Source: Saturnia japonica
Taxonomy: Eukaryota > Arthropoda > Insecta > Lepidoptera > Saturniidae
Assembly (NCBI GenBank): GCA_033032175.1
Contig: CM065309.1
Coordinates: 9,734,001 to 9,798,000, forward strand
Length of the DNA stretch: 64,000 nt
Direction of reading: 5' to 3'
How positions within the stretch are numbered: position 1 is the stretch's first letter; the number at the start of each line of letters is the position of its first letter. Made by a program: the position numbers and the translations under genes. Of this stretch, positions 61,296-64,000 are shown one piece after another. The notes below the pieces were generated by a model. That model made no database searches and was not told where the DNA came from. It saw only the letters and a program-made list of their open reading frames with translations.

Positions 61296-63309
61296 ATGAA
61301 TTGCTTGTCGTTTCTGTTAAAGTCCTTAATAAAAATGAATAAAATTATTTCAATTAGAAAGCATTTATCGTTTTTCTTTATAAAGTGCACGAAAAAAAGT
61401 TCCACCGTGTGTACCGCTAAAAATAACCATGATAAAGAAGGTATAAGAAAAGAGACTCTTAGGCATTTCGACGACATTCCTGGTCCTAAGTGTTATCCCG
61501 TCATAGGTACTTTGCATAAATATGTACCTTTTGTTGGTAAGTTGACGTAATTTAATCACTGAAATAATTTTTAGCTTAACAATTTTATATGAATTTAAAA
61601 ATGTGTTAATTATTTTGTATCTAACATCACGCTACGACCTTTGGGAGTGGAACAATCACCATAGAATGTGTAGGTCATAAATTACGCAAAGCAAGAACGA
61701 TGTAAGTACCTAGTGAATGCGTTACCTTTGTTTGACATCACATTTACATTATATGTGTTATAATTTACATAATCTTAACACATATGATGTCTGGGTGATG
61801 TTTGGACATACCGTGTGGTGAGGCACAGGGCGACAGGGTGTTCGAGGGCGAGTGAAACTGCCAGGAACAGCTAGTTAAACAATAGTTTTATAATTTTAAT
61901 CGATTCATTGGTGTACAATGCGTTTCATAGAAAATATACTCTGTCTGTTCGGTAAATCATTATTGAACTAAGAGTCCGCGCTGCGCGTTCAATTCCGTCC
62001 GGGCTGGGTTCAACCGGTAGATTTGTATAAGAGTCTAAAGTGTCGCTTAAATTATCTTTGGCGTTAAAATGGGACAGGAGATATAGTTTTCGGGTTCGAA
62101 CTTTTTTTGCTGATCCTTTTGTAGCGTCCATATGAAATAGTCACATTGGGAATGTTTATAAAATTTATTACGGGTAACAAATTTAACTATCTTTTGATGT
62201 TAACATTCAAAACTATTTAATATCTACTACTCTATCCGATTCAACATGGACATAAATTTTATAATGTTGAGAGCATGAACATATATCAGGGGGTGGTGGG
62301 CAGTTAGGGGTCGTTCCATTTTGTGTAATAATGGTATAAATTTACTTTATAACTAAACTGCAATTTTATTAGCGTTTAAAATCTCTACTTTTTTATAGTT
62401 TGAGATGCGGGCAAAAACTTGTTTAACTTTGTATATTATAGGACCCCTTCCCATGTGAAAGATATAGTTTTGCTCGTGGTACATAGCAAGTTAATGAAAA
62501 TACAACCTGAAACGTCACTCTATTTTGACATAACATATTTGTCATATTTACATTAATTTCACCTATTCATGATATGCTGGTGATGTCAAATATACGTCAT
62601 GTGATTACGGGGATTGATTCCAACATTCAGTTCGTTAAGTCCAGGGATGGTAGATAGTGGCCCAATAATACTGAATATAATACTATATTATAAAGAATAA
62701 TATAAAGTATATGTACATGCCGCTAAAAGTTGGTATTTATAAAAATGTTGGTACCCTCAGGCAATTAGCAAATACCAGGGAGTCAGCACCGTCGTCCCGT
62801 AGGACATTTTTTTTTGCTAGTCGGTGCTCAGAATTTTTAAACGTCAGGGGGCTTATTCCGTCTTCCGCCCGGCTGGATACCTTTTTTTAAGTTTCTTGGT
62901 AAATAAAACAACACTCTGAACCCTGAACGATACTAAAAAGTTGGTAATATTGCGTACCAGTATACTGCTTACCTGGTACATGGTACAAGACTCTGAAACC
63001 TGGTACGTCTACCATCCCTGGTTAGGTCTAGTAGTATCAGCTATGTTTTCATGTAACACCTAACCGATATCTTTCAGGTGATTATGATGCAGAGGCTCTT
63101 GACAAAAATGCGTGGCTAAACTGGCGTCGTTACGGTAGTCTTGTTCGTGAGAAACCTGGCGTAAATTTAGTACATGTGTATGATCCGGATGACATCGAGG
63201 CGGTGTTCCGGCAAGATGACCGCTATCCCGCGCGGAGGAGTCACATCGCTATGCTCGATTATCGCACGAAGAAACCACAAGTTTATAATACTGGAGGATT
63301 ACTTTCAAC
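61296..63309 (+). CDS. dib: Mitochondrial-clan cytochrome P450, probably CYP302A1 (disembodied), first two exons
   Basis: Exons 61296-61536 and 63078-63309; the gene continues right of the window. The first exon gives a basic N-terminus fit for mitochondrial import, then the proline-rich hinge DDIPGPK (59-65) and PVIGTLHKYVPFVG. The second gives DYDAEALDKNAWLNWRRYG, VREKPGVNLVHVYDPDD and RYPARRSHIAMLDYR, ending in TGGLLST. The YPxRRSH...YR...P.VY.TGGLL pattern is that of CYP302A1, the ecdysteroid C22 hydroxylase of the prothoracic gland (family knowledge). I placed the second donor at AC|GTGCGT (63310) because the family continues with T-N-G; AC-GTGC|GTAAAA is the alternative. The I-helix, ExxR and haem cysteine are not in the window. 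Another mitochondrial CYP is possible. Confidence 0.8.
62642..63020. mobile_element. hAT-type MITE in P450 intron 1
   Basis: Perfect terminal inverted repeats CAGGGATGGTAGA / TCTACCATCCCTG, with flanks GTTAAGTC (62634-62641) and GTTAGGTC (63021-63028), 7 of 8 identical. 379 bp, non-coding. It ends 57 bases before the exon 2 acceptor. Confidence 0.85.
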
Positions 63310-64000
63310 GTGCGTAAAATTATTTCTTTTATTTATCCTACATTTATTGGTTGACCAATGAATTAAACAAAATTGTACTCACCTAGGTATTAGAATTATC
63401 GAAAATGATTTGATTGGAACTTAGTGTTGTCTTCGGTAGAGTTTAGAAACGATTATAGTTTTATATTTATTGGATTGCTATGGTTTTATGCAAAACACTT
63501 AACGTATCTATCTCCGTTGTTATTGGTTGAAATAATCTGTGTTCTCAAGCATACGCCCCGCGAGACGGTAAGCAGTTACCTTAGCCCATGGATGCTTGTA
63601 ATCAAAAATCAAAATCAAAATATTATTTATTAAATTTAGGCCCTAAGAAGGCACTTATGAATGTCAAAACACTACCACTGGTTCGGAAAACATCCCAGAA
63701 ATCGAGAAGAACCGACAAGAAACTCGATCGGGTTTTATCTTATTATCTTTTTTTTTTTACTGGATATACAGTATTTAATTATATACAGTTATTATCATTT
63801 TCAATAGATGTACAGAGAAGGAATCACATCCAGACATCACCATCATTCACGTAATCAGCCACCCTATAATACCCCTTTGACAATAAAACCTGCTTAACAT
63901 AATAATAATAATACCATAGGTATCACTGGCGTGTGACCAACCTTGAACCCTTCTATCCCAAAGAGCCCTGGAAACTTTACTCACCGCAGGAACACAACAC
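63310..64000. other. Start of P450 intron 2
   Basis: No further exon with the expected NGPEWW-type continuation is visible before the window ends. Short frames here have no family features. Confidence 0.5.

Noticed and set aside
1..64000. CRISPR arrays, operons, phage or plasmid features
   Set aside because: Nothing of the kind is visible; the gene structure is eukaryotic throughout.

Overview
The window looks like nuclear DNA of a moth or butterfly (Lepidoptera). The evidence is an AT-rich background, interrupted genes with GT-AG introns, insect-type orthologues (an ecdysteroidogenic mitochondrial P450, Yurt, eIF3g, OSGEPL1), and a dense load of repeats typical of lepidopteran genomes: Helitron-like elements inserted between A and T, hAT and mariner elements, jockey/CR1-like LINEs and tRNA-derived SINEs. 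Nothing indicates a prokaryote, plasmid or virus. Vertebrate and Drosophila family comparisons are from general knowledge, not from a search.

Layout. Positions 64-17013 (minus) hold most of an adenylate kinase 7 (AK7) gene: eleven exons were assembled by eye with consistent phases, and the gene runs off the left edge. Its introns carry a LINE, a GC-rich retroposon built from small hairpins, MITEs, a full-length hAT copy nested in another LINE, and Helitron-like pieces. Positions 17014-24196 are repeats, ending in a second hAT copy in opposite orientation with a perfect 8-bp target duplication. Positions 24549-25080 are a Helitron-like element. A single 667-codon yurt/EPB41L5 coding exon lies at 28524-30527 (minus), with a splice acceptor 12 bases before its ATG. 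Positions 31933-35229 are a nest of elements (hAT-like outer element, hAT relic, near-complete mariner), followed by a 5'-truncated jockey LINE at 35481-36596.

Positions 40800-46311 (plus) encode eIF3g in five exons. The convergent neighbour (47493-48185, minus) is a two-exon, 194-residue membrane protein that I do not recognise. Positions 50083-54902 contain a P-element/THAP9-type transposase remnant; its 3' 1.15 kb appears twice, nearly identically, around 1.7 kb of degenerate low-complexity sequence, which looks like an assembly fault. OSGEPL1 (mitochondrial tRNA threonylcarbamoyl transferase) is a single exon at 57794-59038 (minus). The window ends with the first two exons of a mitochondrial-clan P450, probably CYP302A1/disembodied (61296-63309, plus), whose first intron holds a hAT-type MITE.

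The host genes do not form a functional cluster; they are independent housekeeping, ciliary, polarity and hormone-synthesis genes separated by transposon-rich DNA. I found no convincing new multi-gene system. The points most worth a second look are the covarying hairpin array in the 3978-4990 retroposon, a promoterless-looking SINE-like family with clear target duplications, the nested elements at 31933-35229, the mariner deletion derivative in eIF3g, and the suspect assembly at 52015-53753.
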